From assembly GCA_004123355.1 (NCBI GenBank), contig SCHM01000004.1, forward strand, positions 1,364,001 to 1,428,000: 64,000 nt of DNA, read 5' to 3'. Source of the DNA: Amphirosellinia nigrospora (Eukaryota; Ascomycota; Sordariomycetes; Xylariales; Xylariaceae). Numbering within the stretch: the stretch's first letter is position 1; every line of letters starts with the position of its first letter. The notes beneath the pieces are model-generated. The model ran no database searches. It was not told the DNA's origin and was given only the letters and a program-made list of their open reading frames with translations. Shown in pieces: positions 23,673-35,720 of this stretch. A program made the translations under genes and the position numbers.

Positions 23673-26600
23673 TCATTTCCTTACAGCCGCTGAGGCGTCT
23701 TGTAACTTGCTGAATGCCTCCACCCGTCCCTCCTTAGTAGTTCGTCTTGCAAGATCGAACTTGAGCAGGGCACGTAGAAAGAAGCCCGTGGGCCAGAGCC
23801 ATTCCGGACCCTGATGGTAGTTACGGCCCTTTGACGTGGCAAAGTCGGTTGAATCCTCACTATTGACGTAGAATGGACGATAATTGAGGTCCCCAGGATC
23901 AAGTGTTGCCATGCCCGTGGGCCCGCGGAGGACTTGGTCAGCGAGGACCAGGGCATCCATTGCGTGATCAGGATCGAAGAGGTCGGGTGCTACCGTCATG
24001 GCAATTGCGAAGTTTGGACGCAACTGATAATCTTCATACTCTTTTCCGGACCGGAACAGATCCTTATAGATACCACGCCTATTCACAACTTTGGGGTTTA
24101 TGGCGTACTTGTCGTCATCGGATGGGGATTTCGGTACGTAGTAGCTGTATTCAAAGCTAGACTTCAGCAAGTCTGCCCAGGCAGAAAAGGTGATGTCGGT
24201 GCCGTCGGGTTTTTTAACACCATCGTATGGGTATTTTCCCTTTGAATTCAGTTCGGAAAGCCACTGTAGAGTGCTATAAAGCAGACCGGTGATTTCGATG
24301 GCAGCACCATCGCGAGGAGTACCCGGGACGCCTTTCGAGCTAGCGCGTTCGCTCTCACCCATCTTGTCCATCCACGTACCGCAATTGAATTGATTACCTC
24401 CAAATATTATGCCATTAGACCAGTCCACGTTGATCTCAATGTTGAAGCCCTCATCTCGCATCTGCATATCAATGCTGGGGCCGGCATTGGCTTCACGGAA
24501 TTTCATGCCGGATGCATGCCGCTGCATGGCTTCTTGAATGATATCTTGGATCGAGGTCTCCTTAGAATAGGCCCTTGGGTCATCAGACTCAAACCATGTA
24601 TCGTCATAGGGTAGGAACCTCCGTTTAACTTCCTTCGTCAACAGGCTCATTCCATCTGGTGCGTATCGGGTATAATCCTGTATACATTGCAAAAAGAACC
24701 AGACAGAATCGCGGCTATTATACCGCGGGAGATTCCCACTACCAAGGAGGTTGGGGATCATGCCATGTTTGAGAACGCTTGCAAATGCGAAAATATGCTC
24801 TGCAGCCTCGTCAAAGCGACCCGTTGCGATATAAAGGCCGCGGAGAGAGATAAAAACGTCGCGCCCCCAGCAACGAGCCCATTCTACGGCAAAATGGGGG
24901 AGACCGGCAGCTAGTGAAGGAACAAGCTTCTTCGGCCATAGTGATGCGGATTTGACGAGTCCGGTCTGTTGAATGCTAACCATCCCAAGGCTTTGAAGGA
25001 ACCCCTGGCCCTTGTGTACATGATCGCTCATCAACTCAAGACCCCTAGCCCAAGCGGCCGTATAGGCCGTCCTTATTATAAGGGCGAAATACCGCGGCAG
25101 AAGAAAGCTTGGGATGCCCCTGATAGCGTGAAACCGCTCCTTTAACCACTGTGTGGGTTTTGCTAAACCTGCAAACTCCGGTTGCTGGGAAGCTTTTTCT
25201 AACCGCCCAATGGTGTAATCCATAGCCCATTGGCCATCTCGGAGATTCTGACATAAAGGATGTGCGAGATTGTTATCTCTGATAATATCTTTCAAGAGGC
25301 TCCACCAGCCCTGGAGGCCAGCGTAAACAATCTTCCCGTAGCCAGGAATGTCGTACACCCCATCTTTGCCTTCACTACCATCTCGTTCCTCTGCCTCGCA
25401 CCGATATAAGAGGAAATTCAAATCCGCCATATTTAGTTCTGACATGGCCGCATTTGACCCCGATGTAACATAGTTGTCCAGACCAGTGGAGTGCTCTGCG
25501 GCTGGAATCCATGTTTCGAATAATGCGATACTTCCAGGAGGGAACTTGTCACGAACGGTGATGATGGTAGTATCATCCTTGAATTCCATACGAATGCCGG
25601 GAACGTCGACAACGCGACTTGGTAGACCCCTAAGGTACGTCTTGTCACCCTCGACATCTTTCTTGGCTTCGTCGTTTGCATCTACTTCGAGCATCCAGCT
25701 TCCCAAGTGGCGTGCCTTTGTACCAGTTAAGCGAACAGAGCTAAACGCACCGTTGCCGTTACCGTAGCCAGGATAGGCAGTATGAGCAATCAAGAAGTAG
25801 CCTTTTCTCGACTTGGGATGTACCCTATGCACTGTGATATACTGGTCTTCATGATGAATATGTGTTTCATCATAATTGTCTTTGCCCATCAACGTATGGA
25901 TTTGGTTTAGGAGCTTCCTGACACTACCGATGCCTCCTTTGCCATCTCCGATTATTATTTCTTGAACTGAAGATGACTCAGATGTATAGAGCCTAGTCTC
26001 GTGGACCAAGTCAACCAGCTTGGGATATATCTCGTCATAGCCCATGACACTTCCCGTAGCGCTGGCACACATACAAACTAATGCTGCATTCGTAGCGTGT
26101 CTCGAGCATCCCTCTTCTGTGCGGGTACTTCGTTATCATGTGTACAATCCATGAAGAGCGCTTTGTACTGGAGCGGGCTTGATCCTGCGAGCCCTCTCCG
26201 CCATAATAGTGTTGTCGGTCGTCGGGTTAGGGCTACCAGGAGCGCTATCAGGAAGATTGCCAGGAGCCCCCTTTGGTGTTTCATCAAGCTCGAAACTGCC
26301 GATTGGTCGCCCGCCATGGCGATGCACTAGCCTACTCATTTCAGCTGTGCTCCATGCTTGCATAGCTTCCCTAATTAACGAACTGAGTCCAAGTCTCTTC
26401 ACAAACACAAAGTCCATTTCCTCAGACCCTGTGAAAAGCTCTGCCACGACATATAAATTGGGCCGAACACGACGAGCTTCGTCCAGGATATGCTCAGCAA
26501 CATGTAGAGGGGTTGAGTGGCAGTTGTCGATCCTGAAACCAGCAAAGTACTTGGCCAGCATTCGGGCATATTTAGTCATGTAGTCCCAGAGCCAAGGACT

Positions 26601-28250
26601 ATCCTCGGGGCCATTCCCATATCGAAGCTTCACACAGTCCCCCCATACAATTACTTCCCTTCGCAGGTAGACTCGTGATTGTGGTCCAGCGTTATCGACC
26701 AACGCATTCCCGGCCCACACCCAGCCATTGTTTACAAGAACTAGATCTTCGGTTTTGAGCTTGTCGGAGGCTTCAGCTTTGTCGAGACGAGTGAAATAGG
26801 ATTCAATCAGAGGATTGTCGTTGTTAATAACGCCTAGTTTGGGGCCGTTATCATCTAGGCGGACGTACTTTATCCTGTTGAAGAGCTGTTGTAGAATGTC
26901 TGCTACCTCCTTGTCGTATTCATCGTAAAAACGAACGTTGGCGGCATCTAATACCTGTGCGACTTTGGTGCGAATAGTAGATTCATCGGCATCACCCCGA
27001 TATTTCCCAAAAACGGCAGTTACCAAGGAAGCCAAAACTTTTGGATCAACGCGACGACGGAAACGCTCGCCAAGTCTGTCGTTTCCCAGTAACCCATTGT
27101 CAAGAACATATTCAACTTGATCCTTTAGGCTGGCGTCTTTGAGGTGATTGGCATCTCCATCAGGTCCGTCTGTCGCACTGGCATTGCCCTCGGCCCAGCA
27201 CTGAACAGCTGCATCAGCATCTCTATCTACGTCCAATGCGTAATATTCCCAAAGGCGGATTTCCGCGATAACGTGTTTTTTAATACCATCCATGATTTTG
27301 ACGAGTTCGTCCACAGATTTCAACTCATTGGAGTACCCTAGCTCTGAAAGCTGAAACCCAAATTTCAATAATTGGGTGTCGAGTAGGTAGGCGGACTCCA
27401 ACCATGGGGCGGTAGTCAAGTTGTAACCAGCTTCCGGATGCTCCAGGAGCCACTTGCTATTGTGAGCAGTATGGTTGAGAACTATATCAGTCAGACTGAG
27501 CAGAGAGTGATTTTGCTCCAAGCTTTCAACCATCTGCTGAACGTCCTCTTCCCCACGAGGAAAGCAATCGGGGTCCCAGCCTAGTTGATCATACAAGCTA
27601 TAAGGAGAATTTGAAGCACCGCGTATCTGGAGTGGAGTGAAGTGTATCATATTGTAGCCACGGCCGCTAATACCCCGCAAGTGCTTTTCCCAGCCGGATG
27701 GATATTTACCCATGAACTTGCTAATAACAGAGAAAATAGAAAGCGCAGGTAACGGTAGCGGCCGTCCGTCTAGAGATAGGCGAGGGGCAACATCGATATA
27801 GTAAATAGGGGTTTGTTTTGCCGGCGGCGGGGGCTATCAGAGTCGAGGGTGCTTGAGAGTTCCGGGAGTTCGGCATAGGTAGTATAGAATGCGAATGCGC
27901 CGGCTTCATAGATGGTAATAGAGATTTCGATATTCCGATTGAAGTCCGGGACGAGTCTGGACATGTAGGTAAGCATTTGAACGCGCGACCAAAGACCTGG
28001 AATACTAAGGCCATGCTTACTTGTACTCTGTGAATTGATCGCGGCGAAAGGCTGACCCTTGCTCTGGGATGTTGACCCAGAGACTGCCATTTCGACAGAT
28101 CGAAGAGGTCCCTTCGATTACGAATCTTACTGTTATGGGATCATTAGACTCTGGGGCGAGGTATATGTATTCGCCTTGTACGTCGGGTGCGCCATTATCC
28201 TTGAGGGGTAGAAGATAGACTTCATTCGAAGTCACAGTAGACGGAGCCAT
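23673..28250 (-). CDS. GDB1: Glycogen debranching enzyme (4-alpha-glucanotransferase / amylo-alpha-1,6-glucosidase)
   Basis: A cytosolic bifunctional enzyme that moves maltosyl/maltotriosyl units and then cleaves the alpha-1,6 branch during glycogen breakdown. Start at 28250 (MAPSTVTSNEVYLLPL). One intron, 27957-28020, joins TEYK to LVPDFNRNIEIS. The N-terminal GH13-like transferase domain has GRGYNMIHFTPLQ, LTDIVLNHTA, the nucleophile block GFRIDNCHSTP, the acid/base block VVAELFTGSEE, and MDCTHDNE. The C-terminal glucosidase domain has ARCWGRDVFISLRG, FNIEINVDWSNG and QFNCGTWMDKMGES. The length of about 1,500 residues fits the family. The frame breaks near 27830 and at two points only about 60-70 bp apart near 26155 and 26085; between them lies the conserved MDCTHDNE block. 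All are one-base events. The gene is divergent from GPD (30311) across a 2-kb gap. Confidence 0.93.
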
Positions 28251-29132
28251 TGGCTTGCTAGGTTACCCTCGCCGTCACGAGAATGGACAAGATATGAGGA
28301 TATGAAAACTTAGGAGAGCAAGGACTGCGTCCGAGCCAGTGATATAAAAGTAATCCCACGAGACGATGAACCGAAGATCCCCAACGCGGGCTCGCAACAA
28401 GTCGAGATAATTGGGTCCGGAATAAGATGATCGCCTCAATCTATGGTGTAGACATGAGGATTGAAAGCTAGGTAGTACTCAAATTTGGCGTATCGGAAAC
28501 GAAGAGAGCGAAGAGAGCTAAAGCATGGGAGCAGATAGGTAGAGTCGAGGCATGAGATAGTTATACGATGGCGAAGGAGACTAACTACTTGTAGGTACCT
28601 AAAGCAGGTACGAGGTGTCCTAGGGTACAGGGGGTCTGACAAACCGACGATATATTCAATAAGCGGCTACGACTGCCGCTAAGTTATGCCATCTTGGAAG
28701 CACCCTTGGCTGTTGTGTACTTAATAGGCGCTTTTAGGCTTGGTCTACTTACTGTAGAGCAAGCGTAACCTATACTTAGTGCGCGTGGGCCGGAAAACGA
28801 TGTTAATCTACGGCAGCCCACAGACAGGCGGTATAGGCACAAGGCCATGTGCAGATGTAGGATGCGTATATCGAGCGTGTGCATTGGCACAGGTTGAAAC
28901 CTACCTTCAAGGTTGCGATGCGATGTATGTAGGTATGTTATCAGTACCCGAAGAAGCAGTGATACGGTAACAGTAACATTCACATCCATGGGTCAGAAGC
29001 CATAACCAGCTGGCCCAGCACACTATCACGCGGCATGAATTCTTAGTAGATGTATTATTGCTCGCGCTCAGCACAGAAAGCAGAGGTACCTACCATGTCA
29101 AAAAGGTGCGGGGCATTGTAAGGTGCGGGTCA

Positions 29133-29140
29133 TGACGTCA
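29133..29140. promoter_or_regulatory. CRE/ATF palindrome TGACGTCA
   Basis: The full 8-bp palindrome is present as CATGACGTCACTC. Such sites are bound by fungal Atf1/CREB-type bZIP factors in stress responses (established for the family). Its placement between GDB1 and GPD makes a regulatory role plausible but unproven. Confidence 0.5.
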
Positions 29141-30248
29141 CTCACGAATATTTTTTTGCTCGCAAGCAACATCCCTACGCGCTCTTATCTAGACTAATAC
29201 TCATTCGCGCTAGGGATATAAGTTGAGTTGCCCGTTCCTGAAGATCGTTAGGCTGCAAAGATGAATCGGCCGTACTCTGTCCAGACCACTGACATTCTCG
29301 TTTGACGAATAAGTGTGTTTCATTAAGTAGGTAGTGTTTACATAGGATGTATCGTCGGCAGTACTTACATTTCTTTCCGAGTGGGGTGAAGTGTCCACAA
29401 AAAATGCAGACCATCGCCGATGCCATGCATGAAGGTTAGACAAGACAATGCTCACCATTCTAGCCTCAACAAAAACAGACCTATATAACTTCAAACTTCA
29501 AACTGTCAGAGTTGTGTGGAAGAAGAGGATAGAGGCTCACCACACATATGATGTGGCTATTTCCTTCTCTCTTTGCTAAATGCGTGAATAATCGGGTTCT
29601 TTATATTCCTTTCTATCCTTCCTATTGTTGGTCGATCAATTTCTAGAGGTAGGCTTATACCATTTATATTGAAGGGTAACGTATGATATATAGTGTACTG
29701 CAGTATATTACCGGGGCTATCATGAGCAAATGAGCATGGATTGTAATGCCTCGGGCGGTAGTCGGCGTCGGCTTAGTTGTTATATTCATTCCACCTCGGC
29801 GATACCGGACTACTGAATGCGGTGCAACGTACGACGAATCGTTTGATTTGAGAAATAACTCCTCGGCTGTGATAGTCGTATGTGGTATTGAATTATCACC
29901 GAGTTCCAAGGCCGCAAATGTCAAATGTGCGTGCACTGGCAGACACTTGATCCTGCCCAGGCCATTGTAGTATACAGAAACAGGGCAGTAATGGTTAACC
30001 TCATTCAGCTAGTCAATCAACGGCACAAGCTTGAACCATTTCGTTGGATCTCGCTCATCCCTGTCTCGGATAGGAACGGCAGGCGGTGGGCATATTGCCC
30101 CTCCCTTTGCGTCATTCTGGGTAAGGCGAACCCGGCAGAATCCGGCCAGCCCGTCCTGGAAGCCTTGGCCTGTCACATGGACTGAATTTCAGCTGGCGCA
30201 GCATTGAACTCTACTTATAGTACAGTACCTGGCAGCATCGTACGAAGC

Positions 30249-30258
30249 TACCTAGGTA
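30249..30258. repeat. Intergenic palindrome TACCTAGGTA (copy 4 of 5)
   Basis: A perfect palindrome just upstream of the GPD coding start, the closest of the five copies to a gene. Confidence 0.75.
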
Positions 30259-30310
30259 ATTGCGCACGAGAGATCTAGCCTAGACCCCTCGACCAACCCA
30301 ATTTGACTAT

Positions 30311-31789
30311 ATGAAGATATATCTCCCTCTTTTCCGACCATCGATTTGCTCCGCCTTCTCAGCATCTACGTTTCCCTTTCTTCTCCGACAGCATCGATCT
30401 TATTTTCGACCGTTTTCGACCCAACTGCCCAAGATGGCCCCAGGATTGCTCAGTGTGAATGACAATGGGACGGCTGAGAAGAGGCACAAGGTCACAGTGG
30501 TGGGCTCGGGAAACTGGTATATCATCACCCTACACTCCCTGTACAGAGAAGAGCACACCAATACTAATGCTCTCTATCACCAGGGGCTCGACCATAGCCA
30601 AGATCGCTGCCGAAAATACCAAGGAGCATCCCGAGCTTTTTGAAGAGCAGGTACAGATGTGGGTGTATGAGGAGGAGGTCACGCACGAAGGCAAAACAGA
30701 AAAGCTCTCGAACGTCATCAACACCTATCATGAGAACATCAAGTACCTACCCAACATCAAGCTCCCGTCCAACCTCGTCGCGAACCCCTCTCTCGAAGAT
30801 GCCGTCCAAGGCTCCTCCATTCTCATCTTCAACCTCCCTCATCAATTCATCCAAGAATCTGCGCTCAGCTAAAAGGGAATATCGTCCCTTATGCCCGCGC
30901 TATCTCTTGCATCAAGGGTGTCGACGTGTCAGACGAGGGCGTGTCTCTCTTCTCGGAATGGATCGGCGACGGCCTGGGCATCTACTGCGGTGCGCTTTCA
31001 GGTGCCAATCTCGCTTCCGAGATTGCTGAGGAGAAGCTGTCCGAGACCACCATTGCATATGACCCACCGCCCATGGATAACTCACGCAACCCTTCACGCA
31101 ACGCTACTCCACGATCCGCCACACCGGCCCGTGGCGATCAGCGTGCCTCCGCTGCAGAGCTAAGCATAACGCCATTGGCAGACATGCAGCATAGAGATGC
31201 TCGTGGAAGAATTAGTAAAACCCGCTTGACCCCTGTCCCGCCTGAGTACCCGCCACTAGACCACGACACATTTAAGGCCCTATTCCAGCGGCCCTACTTC
31301 CTCGTCAGCATGGTTTCTGATGTGGCTGGCACTTCTCTTAGTGGTGCGCTTAAAAACATTGTTGCTCTGGCAGCTGGCTTTGTTGTAGGAAAGGGCTGGG
31401 GAAACAATGCCAAGTCAGCCATTATGCGTGTTGGTCTACTAGAGATGATTAAGTTTGGCAAGGAGTTCTTCGGCGAGACCGTATCCACCGCCACCTTCAC
31501 AAAAGAGAGTGCGGGTGTTGCAGACCTGATTACGAGTTGCTCAGGAGGGCGCAACTTTAACGGCGCCAAACTTGCTGTAGAGCGAGGCGTATCAGTTCAA
31601 GAGATCGAACAAAAGGAACTCAACGGCCAAAAGTTACAGGGAACGAGCACGGCAGCCGAGGTGTACTCGTTCTTACAGAAGCGTGGCTCGGAGAATGACT
31701 ACCCGCTGTTCATCGCAGTGTACGACATTCTAGAAGGCAAGAAGACGGTAGATGATATCCCGGCGATATTGGCAAAAGCTCAATCGTAG
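30311..31789 (+). CDS. GPD1: Glycerol-3-phosphate dehydrogenase (NAD+)
   Basis: Reduces dihydroxyacetone phosphate to glycerol-3-phosphate, for glycerol made under osmotic stress, redox balance and lipid synthesis. The ATG at 30311 adds a basic N-terminal leader ([19 protein letters not shown]) that could be a targeting peptide. The ATG at 30434 ([12 protein letters not shown]) would give the usual cytosolic or peroxisomal form. An intron at 30517-30583 splits the Trp codon of the nucleotide-binding motif [16 protein letters not shown]. Later blocks are [32 protein letters not shown] with the catalytic Lys, and [15 protein letters not shown]. The frame breaks near 30864, where one base is missing in [11 protein letters not shown] low-complexity insert ([15 protein letters not shown]) sits between the substrate-recognition regions, longer than in yeast. 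Confidence 0.93.
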
Positions 31790-32198
31790 ACAGGCACGAC
31801 TGGATGGGGGTTACGGTTCAAGAAAAATACAGGTCCGAGGCGAGAAATAGACCTAGACGTTGGACACACCCAATGAGATAATGGAAGATACGATATCATG
31901 ACTTGGGCATCAGCTCATATATACGTAATTGGACGCATTAGTCGGATTAGCCTACTATGCACAAACTCAATTCTAGTTTTTATTTAATTCAATAGTACGA
32001 AATGAGTTTCAATAATCCTGTTTTTTATTTATTTTGAAGGGTTCGGAAGATGGGTTACGATTAACTACATGCAAGGGGTGTCCTCGCCATCCAACACCAC
32101 GATCGCGTGATCTCTATACCACACTACGTTACAAATCAAACTACGGAACACAAAAAACGCCATCGCATCCTTACTTCTCTACTATCTCACAGAATTAA
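31790..32198. other. Intergenic, convergent 3' ends
   Basis: About 400 bp between the ends of GPD (+) and the GGCT-like gene (-). A/T-rich around 31970-32040; no gene seen. Confidence 0.5.
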
Positions 32199-33464
32199 CT
32201 ACCAATCACCCAATAATCTACTCTTTTCGCTCCCCGCCCCATCCGCCAAACTGATCGCCGTGCTCCCCATTTCCCTCGCGTCCCGCTCGGGCGCCGTGCG
32301 CTCGCCATCACCAAACATGGGCTTGTAGAACCCATCGTAGAGGGCCCAGAGGAGGTTCATGCAGAAGGTGGTGGCGACGCCGAGCCAGTGAGGCGTGCGC
32401 CCGACGTCGTCGGCCAGCAGCCGGCCGAGGACGAGCATGAGGAGCAGGGCCGGCGCCGCGGCGATCAGGAACACCACCCTGCCGATCCGCTGCCGCACGC
32501 TCGTCGTGGTGTAGGCCTGCAGCCGCGCGAGGTACGCCTGGTAGTCGTCCGGCAGGGCGTGCTCGCGCGCGCCGTCCCGGATCAGCTTCAGGTACCGCGC
32601 CGAGGCCTGCGCGTAGTCTGGGTCGGGCCGGTGGACGGGGAGAATAGACGGCGGAACCACGGCTGCTTCCTCGGGTCTCTGTCTCCGTCGTCATTGTTGC
32701 CGTCGTTATTGTTGTTGTTGTCGTCGTTCTCCCCTCTTCTTTGCCCGGGTTCTTCGGAAGGTCCGGCAGCGACGGCGCGTACAGCGTGTGCGCGAGGAAC
32801 GGCTTCGGCAGCTCGGGGAACGGCGGCTTCTCCGGGACGTGCAGGGCGGGCGGCAGCTCGAAGCACGGCGTCAGCACGTCGTGGTAGCCCTGGCCGCCGC
32901 CCTCCGTCTTGATGATGTTGGCGTAGTCCTCGGGCGTCACCTCGTAGACGACGCCGTAGACGCCCTTGGACCACGTCGGCTTCGACGACGACGACGATGC
33001 ATCGTAGGATGACGGCGGCGGCGGCGGGAACTTGGGCGGTTTGCCCGGGATGCCCGGCGGCGTGGGGATCTTGCGCGGCCGCGTGTTGGCGAAGCACGGC
33101 TCGTTGTACGGGATGCCCGGCAGGTCGAAGGACAGGTCGAAGGCCGGCGCCGACACGTTGATCTGGCTGAGCGGGCGGATGCCGCGCCTGCCTAGGAATG
33201 TCTCGGCGCATAGATTCGAGCCATACGCGAGGTAGAGGATCGTCTTCGCTGTAGTGGAGGTGTTATCAGGCGAGGCGAGCGCCAGCCGTTCGGGCGACGT
33301 CTTTGGGATGCTGGAAATGGGCGGATACGACTTGGGCACAGGCGCGCGACGATACCATGTGGGAGAATTCGACAGTCGCCGCAGAACACACTTTCCCTGC
33401 TCGCTGTCGGGATAGGGCACTCGTCGAGTCCCCTCTCCACCTTGGTGTCGAGTTGTTCGGTCAT
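32199..33464 (-). CDS. Gamma-glutamylcyclotransferase-fold protein with C-terminal membrane segments
   Basis: The start at 33464 gives MTEQLDTKVERGLDE; the frame then shifts by one near 33423 into PYPDSEQGKCVLRR. The GGCT fold begins with the family's YLAYGSNL loop (near residue 65), followed by a hydrophobic INVSAPAFDLSFDLPGIPYNEPCFANTRP and a core ending GVYGVVYEVTPEDYANIIKTEG. GGCT-type enzymes release 5-oxoproline from gamma-glutamyl groups, and related fungal proteins (GliK type) act on glutathione conjugates; the substrate here is unknown. After a Thr-rich low-complexity stretch the frame shifts again near 32680. The continuation (LKLIRDGAREHALPDDYQAYL) ends in two hydrophobic segments (VVFLIAAAPALLLMLVLG and a second near WLGVATTFCMNLLWAL). 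The whole gene is unusually G/C-rich. Confidence 0.8.
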
Positions 33465-35047
33465 GGCGATAATGGATGATGGACCGACCTCAATTCAGAA
33501 TCTAGACTAGAGTAAAGAGCGATGGTCAAAGAAAAGGAAAGACGGAACGATTGTTACGGATGCGATCGCGGACTATTCTTCACGAAAGTTGTTTGCTATC
33601 GCCTTTTCTTTTAAACACCGGGGCCGGGGACGGACGAATATGATGACGATTCGTCCGTCAAGTCATCTTAGGTACTCCAAAGAAGTCCCCGACTGGGCCT
33701 GTCTGGCTACTAATCCCTCTGCCTAGAGGCGTACTTTAGCGGCGGACCTCCGTAACCTTAGCTATCCGAGCATTAGGTACTTTGCATCAATTACCATCCG
33801 TAACTTAATACTAAAAAGCAAAGATTGATCTTGAACTAATTTTCGTTGGTGTACTTAATAACTTTTGGTGTTTCTTGTCGACTATCTCATATTTCATTGT
33901 TAAACCTCTGAATGGGGTTTATCTTGCGATGCAACCTGATACTGCACACTACTCGCGCAGGGGTTCTACGGATTTGAAAATGGGGCTTATGGAAATTTCC
34001 GAGTTGACCTGGAGGAATGAATAATTATGATTAGTCAGTCGAACAGTTTCGGGTTTCGTGAACGTTGTATACCTCATTTACTTATCTCGTTTCATGTCAT
34101 ATAATTATGGGACCTATGAGGTTTGAATAAGTATGAGTAATCTTGATTGCGAATTCGAGTCAAAAGGATAGCCTAGGCTCCAGTAGACATTGCGTATGCT
34201 AAACTAGAAACTTCGTGGTGAGAGACACCCCCGACTAGTCACTATCGCAACTATAAGTGTGTGAGAGAAATACTATTCTGCTAAAGTCATCTAGATAATC
34301 TACGTGTTCCACTTTCTCACAAGAAACTGTTCCCATCTACCCAGCATATTGCGTGCTGGAGACACACTGACTTGGCAGTGATCCATAGTATTGCCTTAAA
34401 TCCGGTAAACACCAGCACACCGTAACATTCGCCAGGTCCCATTTGCCCGACATTCTCAACTACCATGATTATTCATAAGGTTGTTGCATGCATTATAGTC
34501 AGCCGGCAAGCCCGGCCTTTCGAATAGGGACCACGACTTCGCGACCTGGCTGAAAAGACTGAAATGACTGAAAATGCGAGGTGATGATGACTTCAACCTC
34601 TGCTGTCTTGCGTGCAGAATAACGCACCTGCATAGTAGTCAGGGTAAACAACGGATTTGCCAGTCAAACCTAGCACTCACTACAGCACGATACCTCACCT
34701 ATTTACTGCCTACGATGATTGTTTCGAGATTGTCTTCAACTTTCTGCAAGATGTCAATTGAATGCCCTACGAGATGAGAAGTATGGACCTAGAAGATGTC
34801 GCACACAACCTCATCCGTGACAAACAACACCAGCATCGGTGGGATACACCATCCGTGATTTGTAATGCATGCATTGCACATAAAGGCGAACGGCAAGGTT
34901 TTACGGCAGTCGTCTAAAGGTTGATATATAAAAGCCCCGAGGCACTGTCTGCCATTAGAAATTATACTCGTAGCGCCCAACAGATCATCAGCGTGTCATT
35001 AGACCCGGCGCGACTTACGAACTACCTAGCCCGCAGTCCGGGACTTC
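33465..35047. other. Intergenic, gene-free, A/T-rich
   Basis: About 1.6 kb with no supported gene. It contains the promoter of the GGCT-like gene at its start. No repeat or RNA gene recognised. Confidence 0.5.
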
Positions 35048-35720
35048 ATGCCAACGGCGCATAAAGACGCCTACCAACTCATCTCGACAAGCATGGCCGA
35101 CCTAGGCGGCAAGTCAGTCTTCATTCCCGGCGCATATCTAGCTCGCTGGAAGCTTGATTTCCCTTTTTTTAGTAGAATTTTAGCTCTAAAAACATTTTTT
35201 CACGGTTTGTTTCGGGAGTTTTTATGCATTCAAAATTACCTACCTAGTAGTAGTATGTAAACAAAGTAATGGCATATTTCGGATAATAGTACAGTGCATA
35301 ACTCTCATAAAAAAGCTTACAAAACTTATCTCTAGAGCTTACACTTAGCTAATAATAAGAAATCGGTAACTCTAGAAGTTAGGTTTTAAAGGGGATTGGA
35401 AAAGGCAGCTGAGCTTTGCGCGAACCAGCTGTCCTCGGATTGCCGTCGCCGCACGCACAGGCGTCGATGAGCTGAAGGAGCAAATGCTGTCTGTCAGCCG
35501 CCAAAGACAGCTGCCCGCCCTGAGTCTCTTCGTCTTAGCGATGGCGCCCCTCCTCAAGGACACGCCAGAGTTAGCAGGCGACCCGCTGGTCTGGCTTGCC
35601 AAGGAGAGAAGGGAGTGGTTGAGCGGCCGCTTCGTGAGCGTCACTTGAGACATGCGGGAATTAGAGCAAAAGAGGGAGGTGGTCGTTTCTAAGGACTTGC
35701 TGACGATGCGACTTGCTATC
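35048..35720 (+). pseudogene. Short-chain dehydrogenase/reductase (SDR) remnant
   Basis: The N-terminus reads MPTAHKDAYQLIS and MADLGGKSVFIPGA, the strand before the Rossmann glycine loop, with the usual Thr changed to Pro. It breaks off near 35134 into about 265 bp of A/T-rich sequence with no coding character. SDR sequence resumes near 35400 (LSFARTSCPRIAVAARTGVD), the NAD(P)-binding half. It then jumps from about 35490 to the C-terminus (KDTPELAGDPLVWLA, SGRFVSVT), so the catalytic Ser-Tyr-Lys region is missing. A TGA at 35646-35648 stands where the family usually has Trp (TGG), followed by DMRELEQK and LTMRL in the same frame. Insertion, deletion of the active site and a nonsense change together make this a real pseudogene. 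Confidence 0.75.

Larger units (their letters stand above)
28251..30310. promoter_or_regulatory. Shared divergent upstream region of GDB1 and GPD
   Basis: This 2.06-kb non-coding interval lies between two divergently transcribed carbohydrate-metabolism genes. It holds a perfect CRE/ATF palindrome at 29133-29140 and one TACCTAGGTA palindrome at 30249-30258, 52 bp before the GPD start codon. No coding region is supported; short frames at 29700-30185 lack any recognisable domain. Confidence 0.5.
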
